Below, one piece after another: positions 26,559 through 35,023 of a stretch of 64,000 nt of DNA. The DNA lies in NCBI GenBank assembly GCA_012798455.1, contig JAAZNC010000004.1:1-64000 (forward strand). The letters run 5' to 3'. The translations under genes were made by a program, and so were the position numbers. The DNA comes from Chloroflexota bacterium (GTDB taxonomy: Bacteria > Chloroflexota > Anaerolineae > Anaerolineales > Anaerolineaceae). Position 1 is the first letter of the stretch. Every line of letters begins with the position of its first letter. The notes beneath the pieces were generated by a model. It was given only the letters and a program-made list of their open reading frames with translations. It ran no database searches and was not told where the DNA came from.

Positions 26559-27563
26559 TTATAGGTTCGTCCCGTTGATATTTTGTGGTCCGAGTTTCAT
26601 GATCTCTTCCATCCAGCGGGTACCATCTCGAAAATAAATAAAGGTGGCTGCCAAGATACCGGACGAAACGAATGCATGACCCACAATGCCCAGCCCCAAC
26701 AACCAGCTATCTGATGCAGGGGTGATCCACAACAGATCCAATCCATAGCTTAATGATACAGCGATTGTAAGAAAGAAAGTGGTTGCCAGAGAGGAAATTC
26801 GTACGAATTTGGAACTGAGGGATATGGCTTTAACAGCACTCAATTGTTTAACAAAGATACCCTGGGGAGTGAACACCAGCGGTAGCAGGATCCACATCAA
26901 AACCAAACCCAGAATGAGCAATGGGAGCGTGCCCATGGTTGGGATAAACACCGAAATGGACGAGAGAAAACACAAAACGGGAATGCTCAAGATGATCAAG
27001 ACCACCAGCAGCAGACAGAAGAACACAAAGGTCTGGGAGATCGAACGGAAAATGGTTAAGCGAGGATCGCCTGGTTGGTCTTTAACAACCAGACTGGAAA
27101 TAAGAGCGTAGTAGATGCCGCCCAGCAACAAACCTAAAGAAACACACACGATCACCGTGTTGAAAGCAGCCGAAGATGAACCGATCTCAAAAACCATAGG
27201 GGCACCAAGCGGATTATTCGTGAATCCCTTGCCTGCCAGCAGACTGGGAATGCCAATCGGATAAGTTCGCAGGGTAGAAAGTAAATTGAAATGGGTCAGC
27301 AACTGATCCCAGGAAGCTTTGATCACATCCACTGCTGGCAGGGTTTCAGAATTGACCAATGTGGTCGAGAGGGACTGCATCATCTCATCCACCATGGGGG
27401 AAAGTAGATCCTTGATGCGGTAAAAGGGGCCGAACCAGAAAAGGGCATCCAGCGCAAGCGGAAAAAGCATCAAATAGGGATGTGATGCGATCAGATTGAA
27501 TCCTTCAACTAACGTCTGGATAATCTTCGGAGGTCTTAATCGATTTTCATTTTCCTGTAACAT
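26559..27563 (-). CDS. Polytopic membrane protein of unknown function
   Basis: A 334-residue integral membrane protein that I do not recognise. The N-terminal 30 residues are polar; about six hydrophobic segments follow ('YLMLFPLALDALFWF', 'VIVCVSLGLLLGGIYYALI', 'TFVFFCLLLVVLIILSIPVLCFL', 'LPLLILGLVLMWILLPLVF', 'SLATTFFLTIAVSLSYGL', 'VSSGILAATFIYF'). A loop of about 80 residues after the first helix probably faces outside. The ATG at 27563 has AAGGA upstream; earlier starts in the ORF track lack one. It is followed by gyrB after 33 bp. It resembles short proteins with a 'glycerophosphoryl diester/DUF975-like' topology, but no motif supports a function. Confidence 0.6.
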   Translation of the reverse strand: MLQENENRLRPPKIIQTLVEGFNLIASHPYLMLFPLALDALFWFGPFYRIKDLLSPMVDEMMQSLSTTLVNSETLPAVDVIKASWDQLLTHFNLLSTLRTYPIGIPSLLAGKGFTNNPLGAPMVFEIGSSSAAFNTVIVCVSLGLLLGGIYYALISSLVVKDQPGDPRLTIFRSISQTFVFFCLLLVVLIILSIPVLCFLSSISVFIPTMGTLPLLILGLVLMWILLPLVFTPQGIFVKQLSAVKAISLSSKFVRISSLATTFFLTIAVSLSYGLDLLWITPASDSWLLGLGIVGHAFVSSGILAATFIYFRDGTRWMEEIMKLGPQNINGTNL

Positions 27564-27640
27564 ACAATCCTTCATTTTACCATAACGGGCAACTTCCACT
27601 CTCGCCAATCAAGCCAGGCGCAACATTATCATTAACGGGG

Positions 27641-27646
27641 TAAAAT
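27641..27646 (+). promoter_or_regulatory. -10 element at leaderless distance from GTG start
   Basis: TAAAAT is followed by six bases and then the GTG start of the next gene, so the transcript would begin at or next to that codon. No ribosome-binding site precedes the GTG. This matches a leaderless gene. Confidence 0.5.
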
Positions 27647-27652
27647 CGAAAC

Positions 27653-28462
27653 GTGAACAACCAACATGCGACCATTCCATCTGACCGCTTGAGCATCGTT
27701 TCAGCCCTGATCATCTTAAACTACGCACTGATGCCCTTCATTTACACTTCTCCAACCCCGCTACATTTCTCCTTGTTCGGACTTGTATTTGATTGGCGCA
27801 TCAAATATGCCGATCTTTTGGTGCTATCGGCTGCCCTGTTCGCCGCAATCGGAACTTACTGGCTTTTATATGATCATCCCAACCTGAACAAGCAGGCAAC
27901 GTTCATCCATCTGGTCCTGCCCACCCTGACCGCCGGAGCAATGAGCATTCCATTAAACGTGATCTCCATTGGGATTGCCTGGTGGGTGATGTTTGCCTTC
28001 GGTTCGATTCTGATCATCTTGACCCTGATCGCGGAATATTACAGCATCAATCCGCACAGTTCACTTTTCGCCATGGCAAGAATCATCCTTATCCCACTGG
28101 CTATAGCGCTGTTTCTCCTCTTATCTATTTCCTCACGCAGTGCCGGTTATCGTTTATACCTGCAGGTATTGTTGTTGGGAACACTCTTTACCGGCATCTT
28201 CACCCGCCTGCTGGCGTTGAGCGATATATACGAAAAGAAAAAGGCGATCTTGGCTTCAGCATTATTGTTCATGCAAGCACTGGTCGCCTGCCACTACCTA
28301 CCACTGCGTTCAGTTCCATTTGGGATGGTGTTGAGCGGTTGTGTGGCATTTCTGACCAGCCTGCCATTCACGCAGGAACCTTCAAAAAACATCCCGCATA
28401 CGGTACGTGACGCAGCCTGGTATGCCTTGCCGTTCTTTGTAGGGGCGCTCTTCTTTCTATAG
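27653..28462 (+). CDS. Polytopic membrane protein of unknown function
   Basis: A 269-residue protein with about eight hydrophobic segments and short loops. I do not recognise it with certainty; it recalls DUF5656-like proteins described in this phylum. The start is a GTG with no Shine-Dalgarno sequence, 6 bp after a TAAAAT hexamer, so a leaderless mRNA is likely. It is divergent from the 26559-27563 gene and converges on the metallo-beta-lactamase-fold gene. No transport or enzymatic motif is visible. Confidence 0.55.
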   Translation: MNNQHATIPSDRLSIVSALIILNYALMPFIYTSPTPLHFSLFGLVFDWRIKYADLLVLSAALFAAIGTYWLLYDHPNLNKQATFIHLVLPTLTAGAMSIPLNVISIGIAWWVMFAFGSILIILTLIAEYYSINPHSSLFAMARIILIPLAIALFLLLSISSRSAGYRLYLQVLLLGTLFTGIFTRLLALSDIYEKKKAILASALLFMQALVACHYLPLRSVPFGMVLSGCVAFLTSLPFTQEPSKNIPHTVRDAAWYALPFFVGALFFL

Positions 28463-28477
28463 AATTCTTCTCGTTAA

Positions 28478-28505
28478 AAAAGAATCGAAAAAAGATTCTA
28501 TTCTT
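28478..28505. terminator. Weak terminator between convergent genes
   Basis: AGAATC and GATTCT pair over 6 bp around an A-rich loop, followed by ATTCTTTTA on the plus strand and, reading the other way, TTTTTTAAC. It overlaps the stop codon of the MBL-fold gene. It is short and only moderately convincing. Confidence 0.4.
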
Positions 28506-29352
28506 TTACCCTATCGACCGCGAGTTTGGCAGCTTCCTGCTGATACAGGTATGCCAGATTGCGGCGGTGCAGATCTTCCACCAATCCACCCAATAGAACA
28601 CGACTTTTGCCACAACTCTCCACGGTGATCTCCTCCAGCCATTTTTGCGGATCTTTGCGTTTCAAAGCGGCAGCCACCACTTTTTTCAATTCTTCCAGAT
28701 ACTTGAGATTGGAACCAATAGCTCCTTCAATCTCACCACGCAAGATGACATCGCCATGCCCCTGGACAATGTTTTCCAAGCCAAGGTCTTCAAAGGAAGC
28801 AATGGTTTGGGAAAGCTGGTCGATATCGCCCTCCAGAAAGACAGGGAGAGGCAAGAAAGCATCACCGGTAAACAAGATGCGATCTTCACGCACAAATACT
28901 GAAATACCGTCAGGTGAATTCCCGGGGGTACAGAAAATCTTGAGGCTCTTTTTGCCAACTCGCAGGTTCAAAGAACCGCTTTCAAAAGTGATCTGTGGCA
29001 GGACGATTTTGGTCTTAAGGTAATCCGACCCCTGTCTCTGGGCATTTTCAAGCGCCTGGATGTTCTTTTCCTTCACGAATTGGCGATTCAGTGAATGAGC
29101 GATAACACCAGCGCCAGGGAAAAAACAGTTGCCCCAGGTATGATCTGCATGGTAAATGGTGTTGATCACGAAACGCACAGGCACCTTCAGTGTACCTTCA
29201 ATGAATTCGCGCACTTCCAGCGTTTCTTCCGGCACCGGCAAGGTGTCGATCACCACTGCCCAGTCCGTCCCAATCACCGCTCCGGCAGCAACCTGAGCAT
29301 ATACTTCACTCTGGAACCAGTATACATTTTCAGAAATTCGTTCACGTATCAT
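28498..29352 (-). CDS. Metallo-beta-lactamase-fold protein with altered metal ligands
   Basis: A 284-residue MBL-fold protein ('GTDWAVVIDTLPVPEET'; 'LFTGDAF'; 'VQGHGD'). In the usual HxHxDH motif the first His is Ile ('TIYHADH') and the later 'GHTP' His is Asn ('TPGNSPDG'), so two of the three Zn1 ligands are missing. Asp and His of the second site, the bridging Asp ('TGDAF') and the final His ('GHGD') remain. The ATG at 29352 is chosen over the GTG at 29358. The natural substrate is unknown; a mono-metal hydrolase or a non-hydrolytic role are both possible. It is divergent from the methionine operon but has no obvious tie to it. Confidence 0.78.
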   Translation of the reverse strand: MIRERISENVYWFQSEVYAQVAAGAVIGTDWAVVIDTLPVPEETLEVREFIEGTLKVPVRFVINTIYHADHTWGNCFFPGAGVIAHSLNRQFVKEKNIQALENAQRQGSDYLKTKIVLPQITFESGSLNLRVGKKSLKIFCTPGNSPDGISVFVREDRILFTGDAFLPLPVFLEGDIDQLSQTIASFEDLGLENIVQGHGDVILRGEIEGAIGSNLKYLEELKKVVAAALKRKDPQKWLEEITVESCGKSRVLLGGLVEDLHRRNLAYLYQQEAAKLAVDRVKE

Positions 29353-29358
29353 GCGCAC

Positions 29359-29496
29359 ATCTCGGTCTAAATGAAATCATCCTAAAACTGAAGAATAGCA
29401 TAATTTTTTTAAAAAGTCAAAATTTTAGAACTTTTGTTCCCATATTGCAATAGTTTGACCACCTTCCCTTCCTATGGTAAGATAGCCTTCAATTCA
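29359..29496. other. AT-rich region upstream of SAM riboswitch
   Basis: The stretch is AT-rich and contains no supported ORF. It separates the MBL-fold gene from the methionine operon and holds the promoter 29455-29483. No further regulator site was recognised. Confidence 0.5.
29455..29483 (+). promoter_or_regulatory. Methionine operon promoter
   Basis: TTGACC (-35) and TAAGAT (-10) are separated by exactly 17 bp. A transcript would start near 29490, a few bases before the P1 helix of the SAM-I aptamer. Confidence 0.75.
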
Positions 29497-29605
29497 GCTC
29501 ATCCAGAGAGGTGGAGGGACCGGCCCTGCGAAACCTCGGCAACCAAAATACATGGTGCCAATTCCGGCAGAATCCGTTCGGCGGATATTCTGGAAGATGA
29601 GAGAG
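29497..29605 (+). ncRNA. SAM-I (S-box) riboswitch aptamer
   Basis: The sequence has the S-box hallmarks in order: P1 arm CTCATC, 'CCAGAGAGGTGGAGGGA', 'CGGCCCTGCGAAACCTCGGCAACC', 'TGGTGCCAATTCCGGCAGAA' and the returning P1 arm GATGAGAG. The K-turn, the pseudoknot segment and the P2/P3 conserved bases can be placed by eye. The returning P1 strand GATGAGAG can alternatively pair with TCTCATT at 29620-29626, the 5' arm of the terminator, which is the expected SAM-dependent switch. Binding SAM should favour termination. It precedes a methionine synthase operon, a typical S-box target. Confidence 0.95.
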
Positions 29606-29616
29606 AATACCAGCAG

Positions 29617-29645
29617 ACCTCTCATTCCAGGGAGGTTTTTTCTTT
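29617..29645 (+). terminator. Riboswitch expression-platform terminator
   Basis: ACCTCTC and GGGAGGT form a 7-bp stem with one G-T wobble around ATTCCA, followed by TTTTTTCTTTC. Its 5' arm can also pair with the aptamer P1 strand, giving mutually exclusive terminator/antiterminator forms. The start codon of the first operon gene lies 21 nt further on. Confidence 0.85.
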
Positions 29646-29665
29646 CTGGAAGAAAGTGAGTTTTT

Positions 29666-32272
29666 TTGAAGAAATTCGATTATCTTGAAGCACTCGCGCA
29701 ATCCGTGCTCGTTTTTGACGGAGCCATGGGTACCAATCTACAGCAATTGAATCTGCAAGCCACCGATTTTGGTGGTGAACGCCAGTTCGGCTGCAACGAC
29801 GTGTTATGCCTCACCAAACCCACAGCAGTGGAACAGGTGCATCGTTCATTTCTGGAGGTGGGGGTGGACGTGATCGAAACCAACACCTTCCGCTCCAATC
29901 GCCTGACATTACAAGAGTTCGGCCTTCAAGACAAGGTATACGAGATCAATAAAGCTGCTGCAATCCTTGCCAAACGGCTGGCACAAACTTACAGCACTAC
30001 AAATCATCAACGCTTTGTAGCTGGCTCCATCGGTCCGAGCGGGAAGATCCTCTCCATCGATGATGCACAATCGCAACAGGTCAGTTTTCAAAAAATCATG
30101 GCTGTGATCAAGGAACAGGCATTGGCATTACTGGAAGGCGGGGTTGATCTGCTGCTATTGGAAACACAGCAGGATCTACTGGAGGTAAAAGCCGCCGTGC
30201 TGGGCATCCAGCAGGCTTTTCATGAATCTGGCATCCAGGTGCCGTTGCAGACACAGGTTACCATGGATGTGCACAATCGCACACTTTTCGGCAGCGACAT
30301 CGAAGCGGTGTCTGCCATTTTGGAACCGCTCGCCATCCATGTGCTGGGATTGAACTGTTCCACCGGACCGGATGAAATGGAAGCCCCACTGCATTTTCTG
30401 GGCGAAAACAGCGGATTGCCGGTTTCCTGCCTGCCCAACGCGGGCATGCCGGAGATGCAGGGGCAGAATGTCATCTACCCACTGCTACCCGAGCATTTTG
30501 CAGAACGTTTAACTGAATATGTAGAAAAATACCGATTGGCGGCGGTGGGCGGCTGCTGCGGCACTACCCCGCGGCACCTTGAATTGCTGGTAAACAGTGT
30601 CCATGGACACCCGGCACCCCAGCCAACTGCTTCACGGGCAAATTTCCTCAGTTCTCCCATCCATGCTCGTGAAATGAACCAGACACCTCCGCCTTTTATC
30701 ATCGGGGAACGCCTGAACACCCAGGGCAGCCGCAATTTCAAACAGTTGATGCTCACGCAAGATTTCGGGCAGGCAGAAGCGCTGGCACGCCGGCAGATAG
30801 CCGATGGCGCGCACGGGCTGGACCTGTGCACCGCGCTAACCGAGAATGAGCTCGAAAAAGAGAACCTGGTGACCCTCATCCGCCGCATCAGCCATAGTGT
30901 GGATGCACCGCTGATCATCGATTCTACCGACCTGCACGTGATGGAAGCCGCACTGCAAGCCACCCCGGGACGTTGCCTGATCAACTCTACCAATTTCGAG
31001 AGTGGTGAAGAAAAAGCGCGGAGCGTATTCAAACTGGCAAAACAATACGGAGCAGCCGTGATGGTACTGACCATCGACGAAAACGGCATGGCAAAAAGCA
31101 GTGCTCACAAGAACCGGATCGTGGAACGCGCCTACCATCTGGCAGTAGACCAGATCGGTCTGGCACCTCCATCGCTGGTGTTCGACCCGCTAACCTTCTC
31201 CCTTGCCAGCGGTGATCCCGACACGCTCGATTCTGCCATGCAAACACTCGACAGCCTGCGCTGGATCCAACGGCACTACCCAGATTGCCATACTTCACTG
31301 GGCATCAGCAATATTTCTTTCGGATTTTCCAAAGCAGCGCGCAAGATATTGAACAGTGTGTTCCTTTATCACGCCCTGCAAGCCGGGCTGGATATGGCGA
31401 TCTTGAACGCTGCCGAGGTGCTGCCCTATCAGGCTATCGCCAAGCAGGAAAAGCAAGCTGCCGAAGCACTGCTCTTCAACCAATCAGAGCATGCTCTGAC
31501 AGATTTTATCCGGACATTCGAAAACCAAACACGAGAAGAAGCCAGCGAAGCGTATGCCAGCGCGCAACTGGCTGGGATGGCACCCGGGAAACGCATCCAA
31601 TGGCGCATTCTGAACCGGGAGCGCGATGAGATCGAAAAAGATATCGAAGACTTCATCCGGCAAGCAGCGCCTGTTTTCAACCCTCACCAGGCAGCACTCG
31701 CATTACTAAATGAATTCCTACTGCCCGCCATGAAGGAAGTGGGAGAACAGTTCAGCCAAGGGGAGATCATCCTGCCCTTCGTGCTGCAATCCTCCGAGAT
31801 CATGCGTGCTGCTACTGTCAAATTAGAGGAATTTATCCAAAAAAACGACCGCACCAGGCGCGGCACCATCCTGCTCGCCACCGTATATGGTGATGTGCAC
31901 GATATCGGTAAGAACCTGGTGAAAACCATCCTGGAAAATAACGGATTTGAAGTGATCGACCTCGGCAAGCAAGTGCCTGCCGATCAGATCGTGGAACAGG
32001 CAACCCAACTACAAGTATCCGCTATCGGGTTGAGCGCACTGTTGGTGAACACCAGCCAGCAAATGCCACAGGTGGTACAGAAACTGCGCCAGCAGCACAG
32101 CACCATCCCGGTCATGATCGGCGGTGCAGCGGTCAATCAGGCATTTGCCGAGCGCATCGTCAAATTGGGAGAACAGGAAGCTTATGCAGGGGGAGTATTC
32201 TACTGCCGTGATGCGTTCGACGCGCTGGCAGTGCTGGACAAGTTCGCGCATGAAAATGGAGACAGAGTATGA
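29666..32272 (+). CDS. metH: Cobalamin-dependent methionine synthase, catalytic part
   Basis: MetH transfers the methyl group of 5-methyl-THF to homocysteine via cobalamin. The 868-residue protein has an Hcy-binding domain (about 1-300; 'DGAMGTN', 'LNCSTGP', 'GGCCGTTP' with the zinc cysteines), a pterin-binding domain (about 330-600; 'IGERLNTQGSR', 'DSTDLHVMEAAL', 'GISNISFG'), then the B12 cap and Rossmann domain, with 'DVHDIGKNLV' near 743 for the cobalt-ligating His. The AdoMet-binding reactivation domain that ends full-length MetH (about 1,220 residues) is absent and is encoded by the next gene. The start is a TTG; an in-frame stop at 29657 excludes anything upstream. It is controlled by a SAM-I riboswitch. 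Confidence 0.93.
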   Translation: MKKFDYLEALAQSVLVFDGAMGTNLQQLNLQATDFGGERQFGCNDVLCLTKPTAVEQVHRSFLEVGVDVIETNTFRSNRLTLQEFGLQDKVYEINKAAAILAKRLAQTYSTTNHQRFVAGSIGPSGKILSIDDAQSQQVSFQKIMAVIKEQALALLEGGVDLLLLETQQDLLEVKAAVLGIQQAFHESGIQVPLQTQVTMDVHNRTLFGSDIEAVSAILEPLAIHVLGLNCSTGPDEMEAPLHFLGENSGLPVSCLPNAGMPEMQGQNVIYPLLPEHFAERLTEYVEKYRLAAVGGCCGTTPRHLELLVNSVHGHPAPQPTASRANFLSSPIHAREMNQTPPPFIIGERLNTQGSRNFKQLMLTQDFGQAEALARRQIADGAHGLDLCTALTENELEKENLVTLIRRISHSVDAPLIIDSTDLHVMEAALQATPGRCLINSTNFESGEEKARSVFKLAKQYGAAVMVLTIDENGMAKSSAHKNRIVERAYHLAVDQIGLAPPSLVFDPLTFSLASGDPDTLDSAMQTLDSLRWIQRHYPDCHTSLGISNISFGFSKAARKILNSVFLYHALQAGLDMAILNAAEVLPYQAIAKQEKQAAEALLFNQSEHALTDFIRTFENQTREEASEAYASAQLAGMAPGKRIQWRILNRERDEIEKDIEDFIRQAAPVFNPHQAALALLNEFLLPAMKEVGEQFSQGEIILPFVLQSSEIMRAATVKLEEFIQKNDRTRRGTILLATVYGDVHDIGKNLVKTILENNGFEVIDLGKQVPADQIVEQATQLQVSAIGLSALLVNTSQQMPQVVQKLRQQHSTIPVMIGGAAVNQAFAERIVKLGEQEAYAGGVFYCRDAFDALAVLDKFAHENGDRV

Positions 32273-33048
32273 GCGCTAATCCTTACAGCCCAACATTGGG
32301 AGCCCAAATCATCCCCTCCATTGCACTGGATGACCTGTTACCGTATCTCAATCATAAGGCGCTCTTCCGTATTTCGTGGGGAGCTACCAAAGCCAGCGGT
32401 GCACGCTGGGAAGAGATCCAACGCAGTTACGAAAAAAGGCTGGAGGAGATGTTGCAAAAGCTGCGCAGCGATGCATGGTTGCAACCGCGCGCCGGATACG
32501 GGCACTGGTATGCCGCTTCCGAAGGCAACAGCCTCCTGGTCTTTCAGCCCGAGCACCCTGGCGAGATCGCAGCGCGTTTCGATCTGCCGCGCCAGATGCA
32601 GGGAGAGAAGCTGTGCCTAGCAGATTATCTGCCCTCCCATTCCTCCGGTAACCCTGCCCTGCTGTCATTTCAGATCGTCACGGTGGGCAAACAAGCCAGC
32701 GAGCGCACCAATGCCCTTTTTACAAAAGGGGATTACGCGGAAGGCTATTTCGTACACGGACTGGCGGTACAGTTCGCCGAAGCGACAGCCGATTTCGTTC
32801 ACCAGCGCATCCGTGGCGAGTTGGGACTGAAGAAGAACCAGGGCAGACGCTATTCGTGGGGTTACGAACCCATTCCCCATCTTGCCCAACATGCTACCCT
32901 CTTCGAACTCATCCCGGCACGCGAAGAATTGGGGATGGACCTGACCTCCGCTTATCAATTGATCCCAGAGCAATCCACAGCTGCGATCGTGATCCATCAC
33001 GAAGATGCACGCTATTTTCGTATTGACGAGAAAAGGACTGACCAATGA
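32269..33048 (+). CDS. Separate MetH reactivation (AdoMet-binding) domain protein
   Basis: A 259-residue protein matching the C-terminal reactivation domain of MetH, which binds AdoMet to reductively methylate oxidised Cob(II)alamin. Recognisable elements are 'ALFRISWGATKASGARW', 'GYFVHGLAVQFAEATADFVHQRIRGELGL', 'GRRYSWGYEPIPHLAQHATLFELI' and 'LIPEQSTAAIVIHHEDARYF'. The usual C-terminal 'RYSPGYP'-like motif appears as 'RYSWGYE'. Its ATG overlaps the MetH stop by 4 bp (ATGA), so translation is coupled and a two-part complex is likely. Stand-alone versions are known in some bacteria. Confidence 0.88.
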   Translation: MSANPYSPTLGAQIIPSIALDDLLPYLNHKALFRISWGATKASGARWEEIQRSYEKRLEEMLQKLRSDAWLQPRAGYGHWYAASEGNSLLVFQPEHPGEIAARFDLPRQMQGEKLCLADYLPSHSSGNPALLSFQIVTVGKQASERTNALFTKGDYAEGYFVHGLAVQFAEATADFVHQRIRGELGLKKNQGRRYSWGYEPIPHLAQHATLFELIPAREELGMDLTSAYQLIPEQSTAAIVIHHEDARYFRIDEKRTDQ

Positions 33049-34913
33049 AAAGAGAAGTTTTCATAAAAAAATTATGCAGTGGCAAACCACTGGTAGCCGA
33101 TGGCGCCATGGGCACGCTGTTGCACGAACGCGGAGTAAGCTTCGAAAACTGCTTCGACGAACTGAATCTGACCAACCCCGCCCTGGTCGGTTCCGTGCAT
33201 CAGGAATACATCCGTGCCGGAGCCGAGATCATCCTCACCAACACCTTCGGTGCCAATCGTTATAAACTGGAACGCTGCGGGCTGGAAGAACTGCTGGATG
33301 AGATCAACCAGACCGGAGTGGATCTGGCACGCCGTACCATCAGCGCTGCCTTCAAAGAGAATGTGATGATCGCCGGAGATGTCGGACCGCTGGGAGTGCG
33401 CCTTGCACCCTTCGGGCGGGTACAAGTGGAACAGGCACGCGAGGTTTTCAGAGAACAGATCCAATCATTACACAGCGCCAACTGCGACCTGATCGTGATC
33501 GAAACCATGACCGATCTATATGAGATCCGCGAAGCCATTCTGGCTGCCCGCGAAGTAGATGAAGATATCCCGCTGGTAGCATCGATGACCTTCACGCGCG
33601 ATGATCGCACACTTTTAGGGGACGACCCGCAAAAGGTGGCATCCAAGCTGTTCGCTTACGGGGCAGATGTGATCGGCATCAACTGCTCCGGCGGGCCCAA
33701 CCAGTTACTACGCATCTTGAAGAAAATGAAAAAAGAGATCCCGGATAGTGTGTTCTGGGTCAAACCAAACGCAGGGTGGCCGGAACAAGTATCTGGCAGG
33801 ATCTTCTATCCCGCTTCGGCAGAATACTTCGGAGAATATGCGCTGGCATTCTGGCAGGCGGGAGCGCGCGTGATCGGCGGCTGCTGCGGTACCACTCCAG
33901 CCCACATCCAATCCATCCGCCAAGCGATCGACAGCCATTCCGTGCAGAATATCACCAACGGTATCACGCTGGAGATCAGTGAAGAAGAAATCATCGAAGA
34001 AGAGATCAGTGAACCGACCCGTTTTGCCAAGAAACTGGCTGCCGGAGATTTTGTCTTTTCAGTGGAAATGCAACCCCCACGCGGATTGGCGACCAAAAAG
34101 ATCATCGCCGGCGCAAGCCTGCTGGTTGATTCTGGTGCAGATGCCATCAACGTTGCCGACAGCCCCATGGCACGCATGCGTATGAGCCCATGGGCGGTAT
34201 GCAATCTGATTCAAGACAAAGTGAATGTCGAGACAATCTTGCACTTTCCCACGCGCGGGCGCAATCTGCTGCGCGTACAGGGTGACCTGCTGGCAGCGCA
34301 TGCCCTGGGGGTGCGCAATGTGTTCGTGATCATGGGTGACCCCACTGCCATCGGGGATTACCCTGAAGCCATGGATAATTTCGACCTGGCTCCCTCCGGA
34401 CTGGTGAAGCTGATCAAGCAGCGCTTCAACCTCGGCATCGACCAAGCCGGTTCGGATATCGGGCAACCCACCAGCTTCTTCGTGGGTTGTGCGTTGAACT
34501 TGCAGCCCAACGTGCCGCAACGCGAATGGGAGATATTGAAACGCAAGATCAACAACGGGGCTGATTTCGTCATCACTCAACCGGTATTTGAAGCCAAAAA
34601 CATCCCGCGCTTCCGACAGGCTTTCAAGGATTTCTACGAAGAATTGAAAATCCCGCTCATCGCAGGCATCTTGCCGCTAGTGAGCGCGCGCCATGCTGCC
34701 TTTCTGCATCAGGAAGTACCGGGTATTTCCATCCCCGACCCCATCCAGCAACGCATGCGCATTGCCGAAGATAATGGCAGTGGTCCGCAGGAAGGTATGC
34801 GCATCGCCAGTGAATTGATCCGCCAGGTAAAAAACCTGGCTCAGGGAGCCTACCTGACACCTTCTTTCGGGCACTACGATTATGTGGCGGAGATCATCGA
34901 CAATACCCGATGA
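33045..34913 (+). CDS. Bifunctional homocysteine S-methyltransferase/methylene-THF reductase
   Basis: A 622-residue fusion of an N-terminal Hcy methyltransferase (about 1-300; 'DGAMGTLLHERG', 'GINCSGGPN', 'GGCCGTTP') and a C-terminal MetF-like methylenetetrahydrofolate reductase (about 320-622; 'FSVEMQPPRG', 'ADSPMARMRM', 'VFVIMGDPTAIGDYP', 'FVITQPVFE'). This is the YitJ-type architecture, also often S-box controlled. It would make 5-methyl-THF and may transfer methyl groups to homocysteine from another donor. The two C-terminal linker Glu-rich stretches ('EEIIEEEISE') separate the domains. It starts with an ATGA overlap on the upstream gene's stop, completing a three-gene unit. Confidence 0.93.
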   Translation: MKREVFIKKLCSGKPLVADGAMGTLLHERGVSFENCFDELNLTNPALVGSVHQEYIRAGAEIILTNTFGANRYKLERCGLEELLDEINQTGVDLARRTISAAFKENVMIAGDVGPLGVRLAPFGRVQVEQAREVFREQIQSLHSANCDLIVIETMTDLYEIREAILAAREVDEDIPLVASMTFTRDDRTLLGDDPQKVASKLFAYGADVIGINCSGGPNQLLRILKKMKKEIPDSVFWVKPNAGWPEQVSGRIFYPASAEYFGEYALAFWQAGARVIGGCCGTTPAHIQSIRQAIDSHSVQNITNGITLEISEEEIIEEEISEPTRFAKKLAAGDFVFSVEMQPPRGLATKKIIAGASLLVDSGADAINVADSPMARMRMSPWAVCNLIQDKVNVETILHFPTRGRNLLRVQGDLLAAHALGVRNVFVIMGDPTAIGDYPEAMDNFDLAPSGLVKLIKQRFNLGIDQAGSDIGQPTSFFVGCALNLQPNVPQREWEILKRKINNGADFVITQPVFEAKNIPRFRQAFKDFYEELKIPLIAGILPLVSARHAAFLHQEVPGISIPDPIQQRMRIAEDNGSGPQEGMRIASELIRQVKNLAQGAYLTPSFGHYDYVAEIIDNTR

Positions 34914-34956
34914 GATCGCCTTAACACATAATTAATATAATTATCAGAAAAAAGCA

Positions 34957-34987
34957 CAAAATCCAGCCTCCGGGCTGGATTTCTTAC
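34957..34987 (+). terminator. Terminator after methionine operon
   Basis: AAATCCAGCC and GGCTGGATTT pair perfectly over 10 bp around TCCG, followed by CTTACGTT. It lies 45 bp past the fusion gene stop and before coaX. Confidence 0.8.
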
Positions 34988-35023
34988 GTTAGAATATAGA
35001 TAAAGATGAATTGAGGGTATGTT

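Noticed and set aside
29617-29645. Independent terminator of an upstream gene
   Set aside because: Its position and pairing with the aptamer P1 strand show it is the riboswitch expression platform.
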